Shown piece after piece: positions 53,663 to 63,467 of a DNA stretch of 64,000 nucleotides. The position numbers were made by a program, and so were the translations under genes. How positions within the stretch are numbered: position 1 is the stretch's first letter; every line of letters begins with the position of its first letter. The notes under the pieces were generated by a model that saw only the letters and a list, made by a program, of their open reading frames with translations, made no database searches and had not been told where the DNA came from. Source of the DNA: Betaproteobacteria bacterium (GTDB lineage: Bacteria; Pseudomonadota; Gammaproteobacteria; Burkholderiales; Rhodocyclaceae); NCBI GenBank assembly GCA_016705475.1, contig JADIYD010000014.1, forward strand, positions 558,001 through 622,000, given 5' to 3'.

Positions 53663-54403
53663 ATGAGTAAAAAAGTTGCTTACGTAACCGGTGGCATGGG
53701 TGGCATCGGGACCTCTATTTGTCAGCGTCTTGCCCAGGACGGCTATACCGTGGTCGCCGGCTGCGGCCCCAATTCACCGCGCAAGGACCGCTGGCTGGCT
53801 GAACAAAAGGCCCTCGGCTTCGACTTCATCGCGTCCGAAGGCAATGTGTCCGACTGGGATAGCACCAAGGCCGCGTTTGACAAGGTCAAGGCTGAAGTCG
53901 GGGAAATTGATGTGCTGGTCAACAACGCCGGCATCACCAAGGATGGCCAGTTCCGTCGGATGAGCATCGACGACTGGAAAGCAGTCATCGATACCAACCT
54001 CAATTCGCTTTTCTTCGTCACCAAGCAGGTTGTTGATGGCATGCTCGATCGCGGCTGGGGCCGGATCATCAATATTTCCTCCATGAACGGTCAGCGCGGC
54101 CAGTTCGGGCAGACCAACTATTCCACTGCCAAGGCCGGCATGCACGGCTTCACCATGGCGTTGGCTCAGGAAGTCGCCGCCAAGGGTGTCACCGTCAATA
54201 CCGTCTCGCCAGGCTATGTCGGTACTGAAATGGTCCGCGCTATTCGCGAAGACGTGCTGGAAAAGATCGTGGCGACCATTCCTGTCAAGCGTCTGGGTGA
54301 ACCGCAGGAAATTGCTTCCATCGTTTCCTGGCTGGCCTCGCAGCAATCCGGTTTCACGACCGGCGCCAACTTTTCCTGTAACGGCGGGAACTACATGGGC
54401 TGA
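53663..54403 (+). CDS. phaB: Acetoacetyl-CoA reductase (PhaB)
   Basis: 246 residues. NADPH-binding SDR fold: VAYVTGGMGGIGTSICQRLA at the N-terminus, VLVNNAGITKDGQFRRM, the catalytic ISSMNGQRGQFGQTNYSTAKAG with Ser-Tyr-Lys, and the C-terminal SQQSGFTTGANFSCNGGNYM typical of PhaB. It reduces acetoacetyl-CoA to (R)-3-hydroxybutyryl-CoA for polyhydroxybutyrate. PhaA/PhaC are not in the window. Confidence 0.95.
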   Translation: MSKKVAYVTGGMGGIGTSICQRLAQDGYTVVAGCGPNSPRKDRWLAEQKALGFDFIASEGNVSDWDSTKAAFDKVKAEVGEIDVLVNNAGITKDGQFRRMSIDDWKAVIDTNLNSLFFVTKQVVDGMLDRGWGRIINISSMNGQRGQFGQTNYSTAKAGMHGFTMALAQEVAAKGVTVNTVSPGYVGTEMVRAIREDVLEKIVATIPVKRLGEPQEIASIVSWLASQQSGFTTGANFSCNGGNYMG

Positions 54404-54428
54404 TGCCCATCTTGTCGGGAAGAACGCC

Positions 54429-54460
54429 AAAAAGCCCTGTTGCATTGCAGGGCTTTTTTT
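54429..54460 (+). terminator. Intrinsic terminator after phaB
   Basis: AAAAAGCCCTG TTGCATTG CAGGGCTTTTTTT: 7-bp GC stem followed by seven Ts, 26 bases past the phaB stop. Confidence 0.9.
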
Positions 54461-54575
54461 CGCCTGCCTGCGGCTCTACGCCGGGAAGGTTCAGTGATCG
54501 TCAACCCGGTAGATTTCAACAAAACCGGCTATCTGTTCGGCACGCCCGGGCTGGCTTGCCGAACAGTCGACGTAT

Positions 54576-55106
54576 TTAGCGACGGCGGTTGCGGATGCAG
54601 CCCTGTCCGTTGAGCTGGAAGGTATTGAGGTTCTTTTCCGGACAGAAGCTGATGCTGCCTTCGGCGACGACATTGATGGTCGCTCCGTTGAAAATGCCCA
54701 GGCCGGAACGCAGCTTGGTCATGTGCTCGGTGACCGAGAAAGCGCAAGGATTGCCATCGGCATCGGTCTCAAGGACGCCGGTGATCTGTGCTACATCCTG
54801 ATCGGTCTGGAAGGACTCGAATAACTCGAAGACGGCAGTGTGGTTCAGCGTGCTGGCGCCTGTCGTGGTATCCATCGCGGTGACCTTGCCGACGAGTGCG
54901 CCGCAGTCGTCAAAGACTTCGCGGCCGTCAGCGGCAACCATGACCAGACAGAGCTGGCCAACCTGGCGGGTCGGGGAAACATTGATCGTCGTCACGCGGC
55001 CGGTCACGGTGGTCGCGGTGTAGCCGGTCGGGCATTGCTGGGCTTGGCTCACGGCAGGCAGGCAGGCGAGCGCGGCAAGTACGGACAAAACCAGTCTTGA
55101 GTGCAT
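54576..55106 (-). CDS. Secreted hypothetical protein
   Basis: 176 residues with a signal peptide (MHSRLVLSVLAALACLPAVS, cleavage after QA). The mature part is compact and beta-rich with six Cys (CPTGYTATTVTGRVTTINVS, LCLVMVAADGREVFDDCGAL, GNPCAFSVTEHMTKL, FCPEKNLNTFQLNGQGC), consistent with disulfide-stabilised periplasmic or secreted protein. No family recognised. The gene stands alone between phaB and DUF4202 genes. Confidence 0.7.
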   Translation of the reverse strand: MHSRLVLSVLAALACLPAVSQAQQCPTGYTATTVTGRVTTINVSPTRQVGQLCLVMVAADGREVFDDCGALVGKVTAMDTTTGASTLNHTAVFELFESFQTDQDVAQITGVLETDADGNPCAFSVTEHMTKLRSGLGIFNGATINVVAEGSISFCPEKNLNTFQLNGQGCIRNRRR

Positions 55107-55302
55107 GTGTGTTACCTCGAATTAAATGGAAATGGGGCGGCGAATATCCGGGGATGCCCACCGTGCATGAGTATATCTGGATGTGCTATGCGATGTGGTT
55201 TGTGGCTCGGGGAAATAGCTATCCCCTACGATGAAAGCAAGAAGCCCTGTTACATTGGCGGAGCTTTTCGACCTCAACAAAACACGCTTCCACGAGAATT
55301 CA

Positions 55303-55902
55303 ATGATCGCCAATCCGGAACGCTTCGACAAAACTATCGCACTGTTCGACGCTGCCAACGCGCAGGACCCAAACCCCGACGAAGGCCAGCCCAAAGAGCT
55401 GCTCTACGCCCAGCGCATGACGGCCATGATTGATCGATTCGCAGCGGATGCCAGTGAAGTCGCCCAGCTCGCGGTGCGTGCCCAGCACATACGGCGGTGG
55501 ACGGTGCCGCGCAGCAACTACCCGCTCGGCAAGCCCGGCTATTTTGCATGGCGCACCGGGCTCTACCAGTTTCATGCCGAAACGGCCGGCGAGTTGATGC
55601 GCCAGGCGGGTTACGAAAACGAAATGATCGACCAGGTCATGCAGGCAGTCAGCAAGCAGGGCATCAAGACCAACCCCGATACGCAGATGGTGGAAGACGT
55701 TAGTTGCCTCGTCTTCCTGGAGCACTACATGCTTGGCTTTGCTGGCCAGCAGGCTGACTACACCGAGGAAAAGTGGCTCGGCATCATCCGCAAGACGTGG
55801 AAAAAAATGTCCGGCGCGGCCCAAATCTTTGCCACTACCGGCGGCATCAAGCTGCCCGACGCCCTGGTGCCCTTGATACTGAAAGCGGTTGCCGAGGGGT
55901 GA
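55303..55902 (+). CDS. DUF4202 protein
   Basis: 199 residues from ATG 55303 (MIANPERFDKTIALFDAANA); a longer in-frame start at 55231 exists but the conserved part begins here. HIRRWTVPRSNYPLGKPGYFAWRT, and EDVSCLVFLEHYMLGF, then the C-terminal KLPDALVPLILKAV match the DUF4202 family of ~200 residues, often with conserved His/Glu/Asp residues suggesting a metal site. Function unknown. Confidence 0.88.
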   Translation: MIANPERFDKTIALFDAANAQDPNPDEGQPKELLYAQRMTAMIDRFAADASEVAQLAVRAQHIRRWTVPRSNYPLGKPGYFAWRTGLYQFHAETAGELMRQAGYENEMIDQVMQAVSKQGIKTNPDTQMVEDVSCLVFLEHYMLGFAGQQADYTEEKWLGIIRKTWKKMSGAAQIFATTGGIKLPDALVPLILKAVAEG

Positions 55903-55934
55903 GTGCAGGGCGTATGGCGCGGCTTTCTAGCCGA

Positions 55935-55972
55935 TTGCCACGGTCAACCGCAAAAAACAGTCGAAATTGAAC
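55935..55972 (-). repeat. Dispersed ~37-bp repeat, copy 7
   Basis: Reverse copy TTGCCACGGTCAACCG then CAAAAAACAGTCGAAATTGAA, downstream of the DUF4202 gene; more diverged in its AT-rich half. Confidence 0.7.
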
Positions 55973-56029
55973 TCGGTATCACTTGCCCGCCGACGACCGA
56001 GCGACTTCGGGCTTTACCGCAGAGCGCCA

Positions 56030-56191
56030 TTAAGCCCTCCGATCGGGACCCGATCGGGGCTTGCTTCGGCGCTCCGGCCGGGAGGGATCTCTTACCCCTC
56101 GCCCCCGCAGCACCAGCGCCGGCACCCCGATCAAGAACACCAGGATGAGCGCTGCAAGCACATAGTGATTCTGAAAAATAACGTCTAGCAC
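56030..56191 (-). CDS. Small single-pass membrane protein (53 aa)
   Basis: Starts at GTG (56189-56191) with RBS CGGAG six bases upstream. The product begins MLDVIFQNHYVLAALILVFL and continues IGVPALVLRGRGV, one membrane helix at about residues 10-28, then a basic tail RPERRSKPRSGPDRRA. It lies 188 bases downstream of the frameshifted histidine kinase on the same strand. The RR-rich tail resembles that of the 63-aa protein at 2518. No family recognised. Confidence 0.6.
   Translation of the reverse strand: MLDVIFQNHYVLAALILVFLIGVPALVLRGRGVRDPSRPERRSKPRSGPDRRA
56031..56062. terminator. Strong inverted repeat at the end of the small membrane protein
   Basis: CCGATCGG GAC CCGATCGG (56039-56057) flanked by AAGCC and GGCTT, giving a long GC-rich hairpin. 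It overlaps the last codons and stop of the minus-strand small gene, lacks a T-run and sits in a convergent region, so a transcription-stopping role is likely but not certain. Confidence 0.4.
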
Positions 56192-56379
56192 TGAACGCTC
56201 CGTTGGTGTTGTTGCTACTGCTGCCCTGAATCGCCGTTCACCAGAAGCGGAACTTCATACCGATCACTGGCGTCGCTCGAATCTGACGACCTAAACGTGC
56301 CAACCACGTTGGTCTTTTCGTATTCTAGATTATTGCGGCAGAGATTTGCCTATGGCCGAGGTAGGCGATGAGGCTGGTT

Positions 56380-59300
56380 TCATTGAGGGCGCTCACCCTT
56401 CTCCAGCCACCGCAACAAGATCTCATAGAGCGCCTCGGGGGCGACCGGTTTGGCGATGAAGTCATCCATGCCTGCATCGAAGCACTGATCCTTACTTTCG
56501 ATGAAGGCATTCGCCGTCATCGCCAGGATGGGGGTCGCCTCGTGGCCGGGTAGTTTCCTGATCTGCCGTGTCGCTTCGAGACCGTCCAGTACCGGCATCT
56601 GCATGTCCATGAGGATCACGGCGTAGTTGCCTGAACGGGCTTTCTCCACGGCCTGTCGGCCATCCTCGGCCAGATCGGCCTTGAGGCTGACCTCTTCTAG
56701 CAGCATCTGGCCCACTTCCCGGTTGATCGGTTCATCTTCCACGAGCAGGATGCGCTTGCCGGCATGGTCGCGCCGAATGGTCTCGGCGGGTTCCGCCCCG
56801 GTCAGAACGGCTTCCTCAAGCACTCTGGGTCCCTTCCTGAGCACTGCAGTGAACCAGAAAGTGCTGCCCTGGCCTGGGGTGCTGGTAGCGCCAGCGGTGC
56901 CGCCCATCACTTCGGCAATCTTCTTGGTGATGGCCAGACCCAGGCCGGTGCCGCCGTACTTGCGGGTGGTCGAGTTGTCGGCCTGTTCGAAGGCACCGAA
57001 GAGCTTGGCCAGGACATCGGGCGGAATGCCGATGCCACTATCCTCGACTTCGAAGCGCAGGGTGGCGCTTGTGTCGGTTTGCGATTCTTCCTTCACGCGG
57101 AGGGTAATGTGGCCAGTCTCGGTGAACTTGAGGGCATTGCCGGCGTAGTTGAGCAGGGCCTGTTGCAGCGGGTGGGGTCGCCATGCAGGTTGTGGGGCAA
57201 GGAGACGGTTTCGATCTGCAGGCGCAGCCCTTTGCTGCGTGCCTTTTGGCCGAGCATTGAGCTGATGTTGCCGAGCAGTGCTTCGACGTGAACCGGGGCA
57301 TCATCTAGTGTGAACTTGCCGGCTTCGATCTTGGAGAGGTCGAGGATGGCGTTAATGATTGCCAGCAGGTGATTGCCGGCGGCTTCGATCTTGTCGAGCT
57401 TGTCGGTCTGCTGTACTGTCAGGCCGCTTTGGCGCAGGATGTGGGCCATGCCGGTAATGGCATTGAGCGGAGTCCGAATCTCGTGGCTCATGTTGGACAG
57501 GAAGGCGCTTTTGGCGACGTTGGCGGTTTCGGCGGCTTCTTTGGCTAGCGTCAGTGCCTTATTGACAGACTCGAGTTCAGCGGTGCGGGCAATGACACGT
57601 TCTTCCAGATCAGCGTTAAGCCCCTTGATTTCAAGCTCGCCAATCAACCGTTCCAGTTCGCCTGCAGCACGCATGGCGATCCGCTCGATGGTTGCTTCGG
57701 CCTGCAATCGGTTGTCCAGAGGACGTCGACCGATCACCGCAATCAGGCCGATGGGTTGGCCGGTATGGCTCCACAAGGTAGTCCCGATGTAGCTTTCTGC
57801 ACGCAAGTCCTGAAGTGCTTGATCGCGGGGGAAGAACTGACTCACGCTGGCCGGGAAGCAACATATTTTCTGGCCCACGACGTCTCCCAAGGGGTATCGC
57901 TCAGAGCGTAGGTTACGTTGTCCTCGAAATGTCCGTCGTGCCAGACCGACAATGTCGTTGCGTTCAGTTTGTCACCCTCGAGCCGGTCAATGCACACGTA
58001 ATCCATTTGCAGGGTTTTGGCCAGAAAGCGAGCCAACGAATCAAAAAACGGTTCGACAGAAGTTTTACTACCAGCCTGGGACAAGAAGGCATCGATATCC
58101 GCAATTTGCTTGCGTTCGGTGATGTCCATGATGTTGCCGATGACCTTGACTACCTTGCCATCCTCACAAATCGGATGGGCGGTCGTGCGAATCCAGAGCT
58201 GGCGTCCTTTGGCCGTTGTGAAAGGCAATTCCAGATCATAGGGTTCGCCTTCCTCCACGCACCGTTGGAAAGCGGCCATGACGACAGGGCGATCTTCCGG
58301 GGCATAGCATTCCACGCCTCTGCTGATGTGTTCAGTCGATCCCGGTTCAATCTCCTCAAGCGCAAAATCATGGATCCGATACGTTTCTTCCGACCAATAC
58401 ATGGTTTGTGTTTCAACGTTCCATGCCCAACCGCCAACCATGCTCAGGCGCTGACTGGCATTCAACAGATCCTCGCTCTCCTGTAGCCTTTTCTCGGAGG
58501 CCAGGCGCTGCTGGTCACGCAGGCGCAGCTGGCGTTGCAGCATGAACAGGCCAGCGACGGAGAGTACGCTGAAGAGTGCGAACGCCATGCCGCGCCAAAG
58601 CGCCATCTCTCGCCAGGGCGCCATGATGTCGTTCAGGCTGCGTGCCACGCCGATGATCAAGGGCTGATCCATGCTCAGGGTCGGCGGTCGAATGGTTTGC
58701 TGCGCAATCAGCACGGGAGGCTCTTCCGGCGCGAGGGAGCCGCTAAACAGGGACTGAGGCTGGTTCGACGCATGATGCCGGGTGGTCAGTGCGTCGGCAC
58801 TCGCCGGCGCATCGGGCTGGCTGGTGTCGTCTTGTTTTTCAGGGCGCTGCAGGAATATCCTGCCGTTGCCATGCCCCATGCGAACCCGGCTGCCGTCGGA
58901 CAAACTGACCGAGTCCAGCATGAAGCCAAATTCGACCGGATCCAGCGTGGTGCTGACGAAACCGGCAGGCTTGCCATGCGCCCCGGGAATAACGCGCACC
59001 AGATTCAAGGTCCATACCCCGGCCAGCGTGCGGAAAGGCGGGCCGACGTAGAGGGTGTCGGGGTTCGCCCCGGCCTTTGCTATCTTGAAAAACGCCTCGC
59101 CGCTGCGATTCCGGCCAAGGAACTCCGGGCGGGTGATTGCGACGATGGTTCCCTCAGAGTCCATGATCTGCATCGTTCGTATGGCCGCCGTGGCATCGAC
59201 GAGCAGGGTCATCTCGCGGGTGGCCTGCGCCAGGCCACCCGGTGAATCCATCCAGGCGGGCGCGTGGTCGCTCACGTAGAGCAGCGCGCGGTTGAGCGCA

Positions 59301-59509
59301 CCCAGTTGATGGCTGGCATGGTCGTGAATAACCCGCGCCTGGATCGTCAGGCGTTCGCCTTCGCGCCGAAGAAGGTTCTCGCGCTCGTGATTGAGATCGT
59401 AAGCCAGAAAACTGGCGAAGAGGGACAGCGCAACAGCGAGCGCCGCCCATGCAGCGAAGAAGGGCGAGGCGAGAAAAACACCGGATTGGGCGGCTGGTTT
59501 CAGTTTCAT
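56380..59509 (-). pseudogene. Hybrid sensor histidine kinase broken by two frameshifts
   Basis: Read across two single-base deletions this is a ~1040-residue kinase: TM1 near residues 13-35, Cache-like sensor, TM2 (MAFALFSVLSVAGLFMLQ), PAS (YWSEETYRIHDF to GNIMDITERK), GAF, HisKA H-box SNMSHEIRTPLNA, HATPase (NALKF in the second frame, DSGIGIP, GGTGLGLAITK) and receiver (LLVEDEPINRE, VILMDMQMP). Shift 1, at about 57886-57888: the reading TPW-GDVVGQKICCFPASV needs one extra G. Shift 2, at about 57168-57172: HGDPTR-LQQALLNYAGNAL needs one extra C. Either a recent pseudogene or two homopolymer sequencing errors; the frames are otherwise intact, which favours errors. Confidence 0.85.
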
Positions 59510-59914
59510 GGGAAATGAGTTTCACTCATGGCACGTCAAGCAGTCGCACGAACTTGAGCGTTGAAAGCGCTGCTTTTTGCGGCGATGCAACGGTCGAATT
59601 CACCCGCTGGCTGGAGAGACTTCACTGCTGCTGGCCACGTAACTGAAATCCAGTCTCTCTTCAGTCCGCACTACTTTGATTTTATGGCTATTTTGCGCCA
59701 TTGTTTTCTCCCTTCGGACAAAATCACTATGCGCTGCGTACCCCCACTTGTCAATGGCATGGTTTGCCGCGGCGATAGCCGTTCCAGAAGTTACGTTTGG
59801 CTACAAATAGGGAGAAAGCGTCGATCAACAGGGCTGAATATCGTTTGATCTGTCGCTGACTATTGACGCTGCCAAACGATGGCGCCTTGCTACTTCGTGG
59901 CTGCTGCGGGCACT
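59510..59914. other. Intergenic stretch without recognised feature
   Basis: 405 bases between the kinase start and the glpD stop. No convincing ORF, repeat copy or strong hairpin. It should hold the kinase promoter. Confidence 0.4.
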
Positions 59915-61468
59915 CTAAGCATTCAGCCTGAAGCGAGCAGCGGTTTTTCGCGCTGCGTTGATCATCGTATTGAGCTGTTCTGGCGAAAGCTGGCGTTCTT
60001 CGGCGAACAGCTCCGCAATGCGTTCAATGCTTGCCTCGGCAGCAAATGCATCGTGAAAGAGGGCGCGTGTGCGGCGGGCAAGAATGTCTTCGATCGTTCT
60101 GGCGGATTCGTGACGAATGGCGAAGCGGACCATGGCTTCGGTGCAGGAGAGATTCGGGTGGAGCAATCTGTCATGGCCCGGCAGGGCAGCGAGCAGCGGT
60201 GCGTCGGTGCCGTAGGCATCTCCGGCTGCTTCGTTCGGGCTGCCATGAAGTTTCAGTGTTTGCGTCGGGCATGGGGCGTTGGGTAGGCCGGCGACTTCAA
60301 TGGCGCGGTCGACGACCTGTTCGGCCATTAAACGGTAGGTGGTCCATTTGCCGCCGGCGACGGTGATCAGGCCGCTGGCACTGACCAGAATGGCGTGTTC
60401 GCGCGACAGGGCTGCCGTGTTTTTCTCGTCGGCGTTGTCGGGGTGGATCAGCGGGCGCAGGCCGGCGAAGGCGCTGCGGATGTCGGCGCGGGTCGGCGGC
60501 CGGGTCAGGACGCCCGCGGCCGTGCGCAGCAGGAAATCGATTTCCGCTTCCAGTGGTTGCGGGTCGTTGAGTTGGCGCAACTCCGGGCGCGGTGTGTCGG
60601 TGGTGCCGAGCAGCACCTTGCCTTGCCAGGGAATGGCGAACATGACGCGGCCGTCTTCGGTTTTCGGGATCATCAGCGCCTGCTGGCCGGGCAGGAAATC
60701 GGCATCGACAACGAGATGGATGCCCTGGCTGGGGGTGAGCAGCGGCCGGGCGTTGGCGTCGTCGAGCTGGCGAACGCTGTCGGCATGCACACCGGTTGCA
60801 TTGATGATGGCGCGGGCAGTGACCTCGAATTTCTCGCCGGTTTCAGCATCGCGCAGCACGGCGCCGGTGACGCGGCCCTTGCTATTGGTCAGCCGGATGG
60901 CCGGCAGGTAATTGAGGCAGGTGGCGCCGAGGTCAGTGGCCGTGCGCATGAGCGTGATGGCCAGCCGGGCATCGTCAAACTGGCCGTCCCAGTAACGGAT
61001 GCCGCCGCACAGGCCGGCGCTTTTCAATCCGGGCAGGGCGGCAATGACTTCCTGCCGGTTCAGGCGCTGCGAGGCGGACAGATTGTGCCAGCCGGAAAGC
61101 ATGTCGTAGAGCTTGAGGCCACCAGCGAACATCAGGCGGTCAATCTGGTTCCACGCCGGGATGATGAAGGCGAGCGGATGGACGAGGTGCGGCGCGTTCT
61201 GAAGCAGGAAGGAGCGCTCGCGCAGGGCGTTGCGCACCATGCCGATGTCGCCCTGGCGCAGATAGCGCACGCCGCCGTGGATGAGCTTGGTGCTGCACAT
61301 CGAGGTGCCGGACGCGAAATCGCGGGCTTCGACGAGCAGGGTGCGATAGCCGCGGGCTGCAGCATCGACCGCCGCACCCAAACCGCTGGCGCCGCCGCCG
61401 ATGATCAGGATGTCCCACGAGCGCTGGTCGCGCAGGGTGGCGAGGCTGTCTTCGCGGCTGGTGGTCAT
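59915..61468 (-). CDS. glpD: Aerobic glycerol-3-phosphate dehydrogenase
   Basis: 517 residues from ATG 61466-61468 (MTTSREDSLATLRDQRSWDI), overlapping the glpK stop by 4 bases. FAD-binding Rossmann motif ILIIGGGASGLGAAVDAAAR, then LVEARDFASGTSMCSTKLIHGGVRYL; further KVLLGTTDTPRPELRQLNDP and the C-terminal DUF helical domain (VRFAIRHESARTIEDILARR). It oxidises glycerol-3-phosphate to dihydroxyacetone phosphate, passing electrons to quinone at the inner membrane. Confidence 0.95.
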   Translation of the reverse strand: MTTSREDSLATLRDQRSWDILIIGGGASGLGAAVDAAARGYRTLLVEARDFASGTSMCSTKLIHGGVRYLRQGDIGMVRNALRERSFLLQNAPHLVHPLAFIIPAWNQIDRLMFAGGLKLYDMLSGWHNLSASQRLNRQEVIAALPGLKSAGLCGGIRYWDGQFDDARLAITLMRTATDLGATCLNYLPAIRLTNSKGRVTGAVLRDAETGEKFEVTARAIINATGVHADSVRQLDDANARPLLTPSQGIHLVVDADFLPGQQALMIPKTEDGRVMFAIPWQGKVLLGTTDTPRPELRQLNDPQPLEAEIDFLLRTAAGVLTRPPTRADIRSAFAGLRPLIHPDNADEKNTAALSREHAILVSASGLITVAGGKWTTYRLMAEQVVDRAIEVAGLPNAPCPTQTLKLHGSPNEAAGDAYGTDAPLLAALPGHDRLLHPNLSCTEAMVRFAIRHESARTIEDILARRTRALFHDAFAAEASIERIAELFAEERQLSPEQLNTMINAARKTAARFRLNA

Positions 61469-62964
61469 GACTTGGCCCAGCCGAGGGTGCGCTGAATGGC
61501 ACGGTGCCAGTCGGCGAACATCGCGGCGCGCTGTTCCTCGGCCATCACGGGCTCGAAAAGGCGTTCCGCTTGCCACTGGGCGGCAAGTTCCGCCTCATCA
61601 CGCCAGTAACCGACGGCCAGCCCGGCCAGGTAGGCGGCGCCGAGCGCGGTGGTTTCGGTGACTTTGGGGCGCACCACGGGGACGCCGAGCAGGTCGGCCT
61701 GAAACTGCATGAGCAGGTCGTTGCGGGCGGCGCCGCCATCGACGCGGACTTCCCGGATCGGTTGGCCGGCATCATTTTCCATGGCCTGCAGCACTTCGGC
61801 GCTCTGGAAGGCGATGGCCTCCAGCGCGGCGCGGGCGATGTGGGCACGGGTCGTGCCGCGCGTCAGGCCGAACAGGGCGCCACGGGCGCTCGGGTCCCAG
61901 TAGGGCGCGCCGAGGCCGGTGTGGGCCGGCACGAGGTAGACGCCACCGTTATCCGGCACGCTGGCCGCCAGCGTTTCGACTTCGCCGGCGCTGGCGATCA
62001 GGCCGAGTCCGTCGCGCAGCCATTGCACGGTGGCGCCGCCCATGAAGACGCTGCCTTCGAGCAGGTAGGTGGTTTTGCCGTTGCGTTGCCAGCCGACTGT
62101 CGTGAGCAGGCGATGCCGCGAGGCCATGGGCTGCGGGCCGGTGTTCATGAGCAGGAAGCAGCCGGTGCCGTATGTGTTCTTGGCCATGCCGATGTCGAGG
62201 CAGGCCTGGCCGAAGGTCGCGGCTTGCTGGTCGCCGGCCATGCCGCTGAGCGGAATTTTTGCGCCCAGCCACTCGGCGTTGAGCATCGCGATTTCGCCGC
62301 TGCTGGCAACGACACGCGGCAGTAGTGCGGCGGGAATCTCGAGCAGCGCCAGCAATTCGTCGTCCCAGCACTGGCGGTGGATGTCGAAAAGCAGGGTACG
62401 CGAGGCGTTCGACGGGTCGGTGACATGCTCGCCGGTCAGCTTCCAGGCCAGCCAGCTGTCGATGGTGCCGAAGGCCAGTTCGCCGCGTTCGGCCCGAATG
62501 CGGGCCCCGGGGATGTGGTCGAGCAGCCACTTGAGCTTGGTGCCGGAAAAATAGGCGTCGAGGACGAGGCCGGTGCGCTGCTGGAACAGTTCGGCATGGC
62601 CGGCGGCGCTCAGCTCGTCACAGATGCCGGCGGTTCGCCGGTCCTGCCAGACGATGGCGTGGTGCAGCGGCTGGCCGGTGGCACGATCCCAGAGCACGGT
62701 GGTTTCGCGCTGGTTGGTGATGCCGACGGCGGCGACCTGCGTGGCCGAAATCCCGTTGTCGCGCAGCACGGCGCGGGCGACGGCAAGCTGCGCCTGCCAG
62801 ATTTCATCGGCGTCGTGCTCGACCCAACCGGGTTGCGGGTAGTGCTGGGTGATTTCCTGCTGGGCGACGCCGTGCATGTTGCCATCGCGTCCGAACAGAA
62901 TGGCGCGCGAACTGGTCGTGCCCTGGTCGAGCGCAAGGACGAACTGCTCGGAAGGTGCTGGCAT
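61465..62964 (-). CDS. glpK: Glycerol kinase
   Basis: 499 residues from ATG 62962-62964 (MPAPSEQFVLALDQGTTSSR). Sugar-kinase/FGGY motifs: ALDQGTTSSRAILF, NQRETTVLWDRATG, WQDRRTAGICD and the C-terminal VDGGAARNDLLMQFQADLL with TTALGAAYLAG. Phosphorylates glycerol with ATP. It is followed by overlapping glpD in the same operon, giving a complete glycerol-to-DHAP route; the facilitator glpF is not in the window. Confidence 0.96.
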   Translation of the reverse strand: MPAPSEQFVLALDQGTTSSRAILFGRDGNMHGVAQQEITQHYPQPGWVEHDADEIWQAQLAVARAVLRDNGISATQVAAVGITNQRETTVLWDRATGQPLHHAIVWQDRRTAGICDELSAAGHAELFQQRTGLVLDAYFSGTKLKWLLDHIPGARIRAERGELAFGTIDSWLAWKLTGEHVTDPSNASRTLLFDIHRQCWDDELLALLEIPAALLPRVVASSGEIAMLNAEWLGAKIPLSGMAGDQQAATFGQACLDIGMAKNTYGTGCFLLMNTGPQPMASRHRLLTTVGWQRNGKTTYLLEGSVFMGGATVQWLRDGLGLIASAGEVETLAASVPDNGGVYLVPAHTGLGAPYWDPSARGALFGLTRGTTRAHIARAALEAIAFQSAEVLQAMENDAGQPIREVRVDGGAARNDLLMQFQADLLGVPVVRPKVTETTALGAAYLAGLAVGYWRDEAELAAQWQAERLFEPVMAEEQRAAMFADWHRAIQRTLGWAKS

Positions 62965-63052
62965 GGCGAACTCCGGCAAGCGGGATGCGGCCAGTATAGC
63001 TGGGCGGCCGTGGGCCTGGCAGGGCTTTCGCGCGGCCGGAGGTTGTCCGGGC

Positions 63053-63403
63053 TTACAAAATCGCCAGCACGTTTTCCGGTGGGCGGCCGAGGGCGGCCTG
63101 ATTGCCGTTGACGACGATGGGGCGCTCGATGAGCTTGGGGTTGGCGACCATGGCGTTGATGAGTGCATCCTGTGACAACGACGGTTCGGCCAGGTTGAGC
63201 GCCTTGTATTCGTCCTCGCCCTTGCGCATCAGGGCGCGGGCGTCGGCGAGGCCGAGCTTCTTGAGCAGGCCGCGCAGCGTGGCGGCATCGGGTGGCGTTT
63301 CGAGGTAGGCGACGATCTTGGGTTCGATGCACTTTTCCTTGAGCAGGGCGAGGGTGTCGCGGGATTTACTGCAGCGGTTGTTGTGGTAGATCGTGATGGT
63401 CAT
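63053..63403 (-). CDS. arsC: Arsenate reductase/ArsC-family protein
   Basis: 116 residues. MTITIYHNNRCSKSRDTLAL carries the catalytic Cys (near 11) in the ArsC loop; VAYLETPPDAATLRGLLKKL, LMRKGEDEYKALNL and RPIVVNGNQAALGRPPENV with the arginines of the arsenate site. Glutaredoxin-linked ArsC-type fold of ~115 residues. No ars operon genes adjoin it; members of this family can also be non-arsenate Spx/ArsC-like thiol proteins. Confidence 0.88.
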   Translation of the reverse strand: MTITIYHNNRCSKSRDTLALLKEKCIEPKIVAYLETPPDAATLRGLLKKLGLADARALMRKGEDEYKALNLAEPSLSQDALINAMVANPKLIERPIVVNGNQAALGRPPENVLAIL

Positions 63404-63421
63404 GGGGTGGGGCGGTTGGAT

Positions 63422-63460
63422 ATTTGAAAATTGGCCAAAATTTCCGGTTGACCGTGGAAG
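63422..63460 (+). repeat. Dispersed ~37-bp repeat, copy 8
   Basis: Forward copy ATTTGAAAATTGGCCAAAA then TTTCCGGTTGACCGTGGAAG, between the msrB and arsC genes. Confidence 0.85.
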
Positions 63461-63467
63461 TGCGTTT

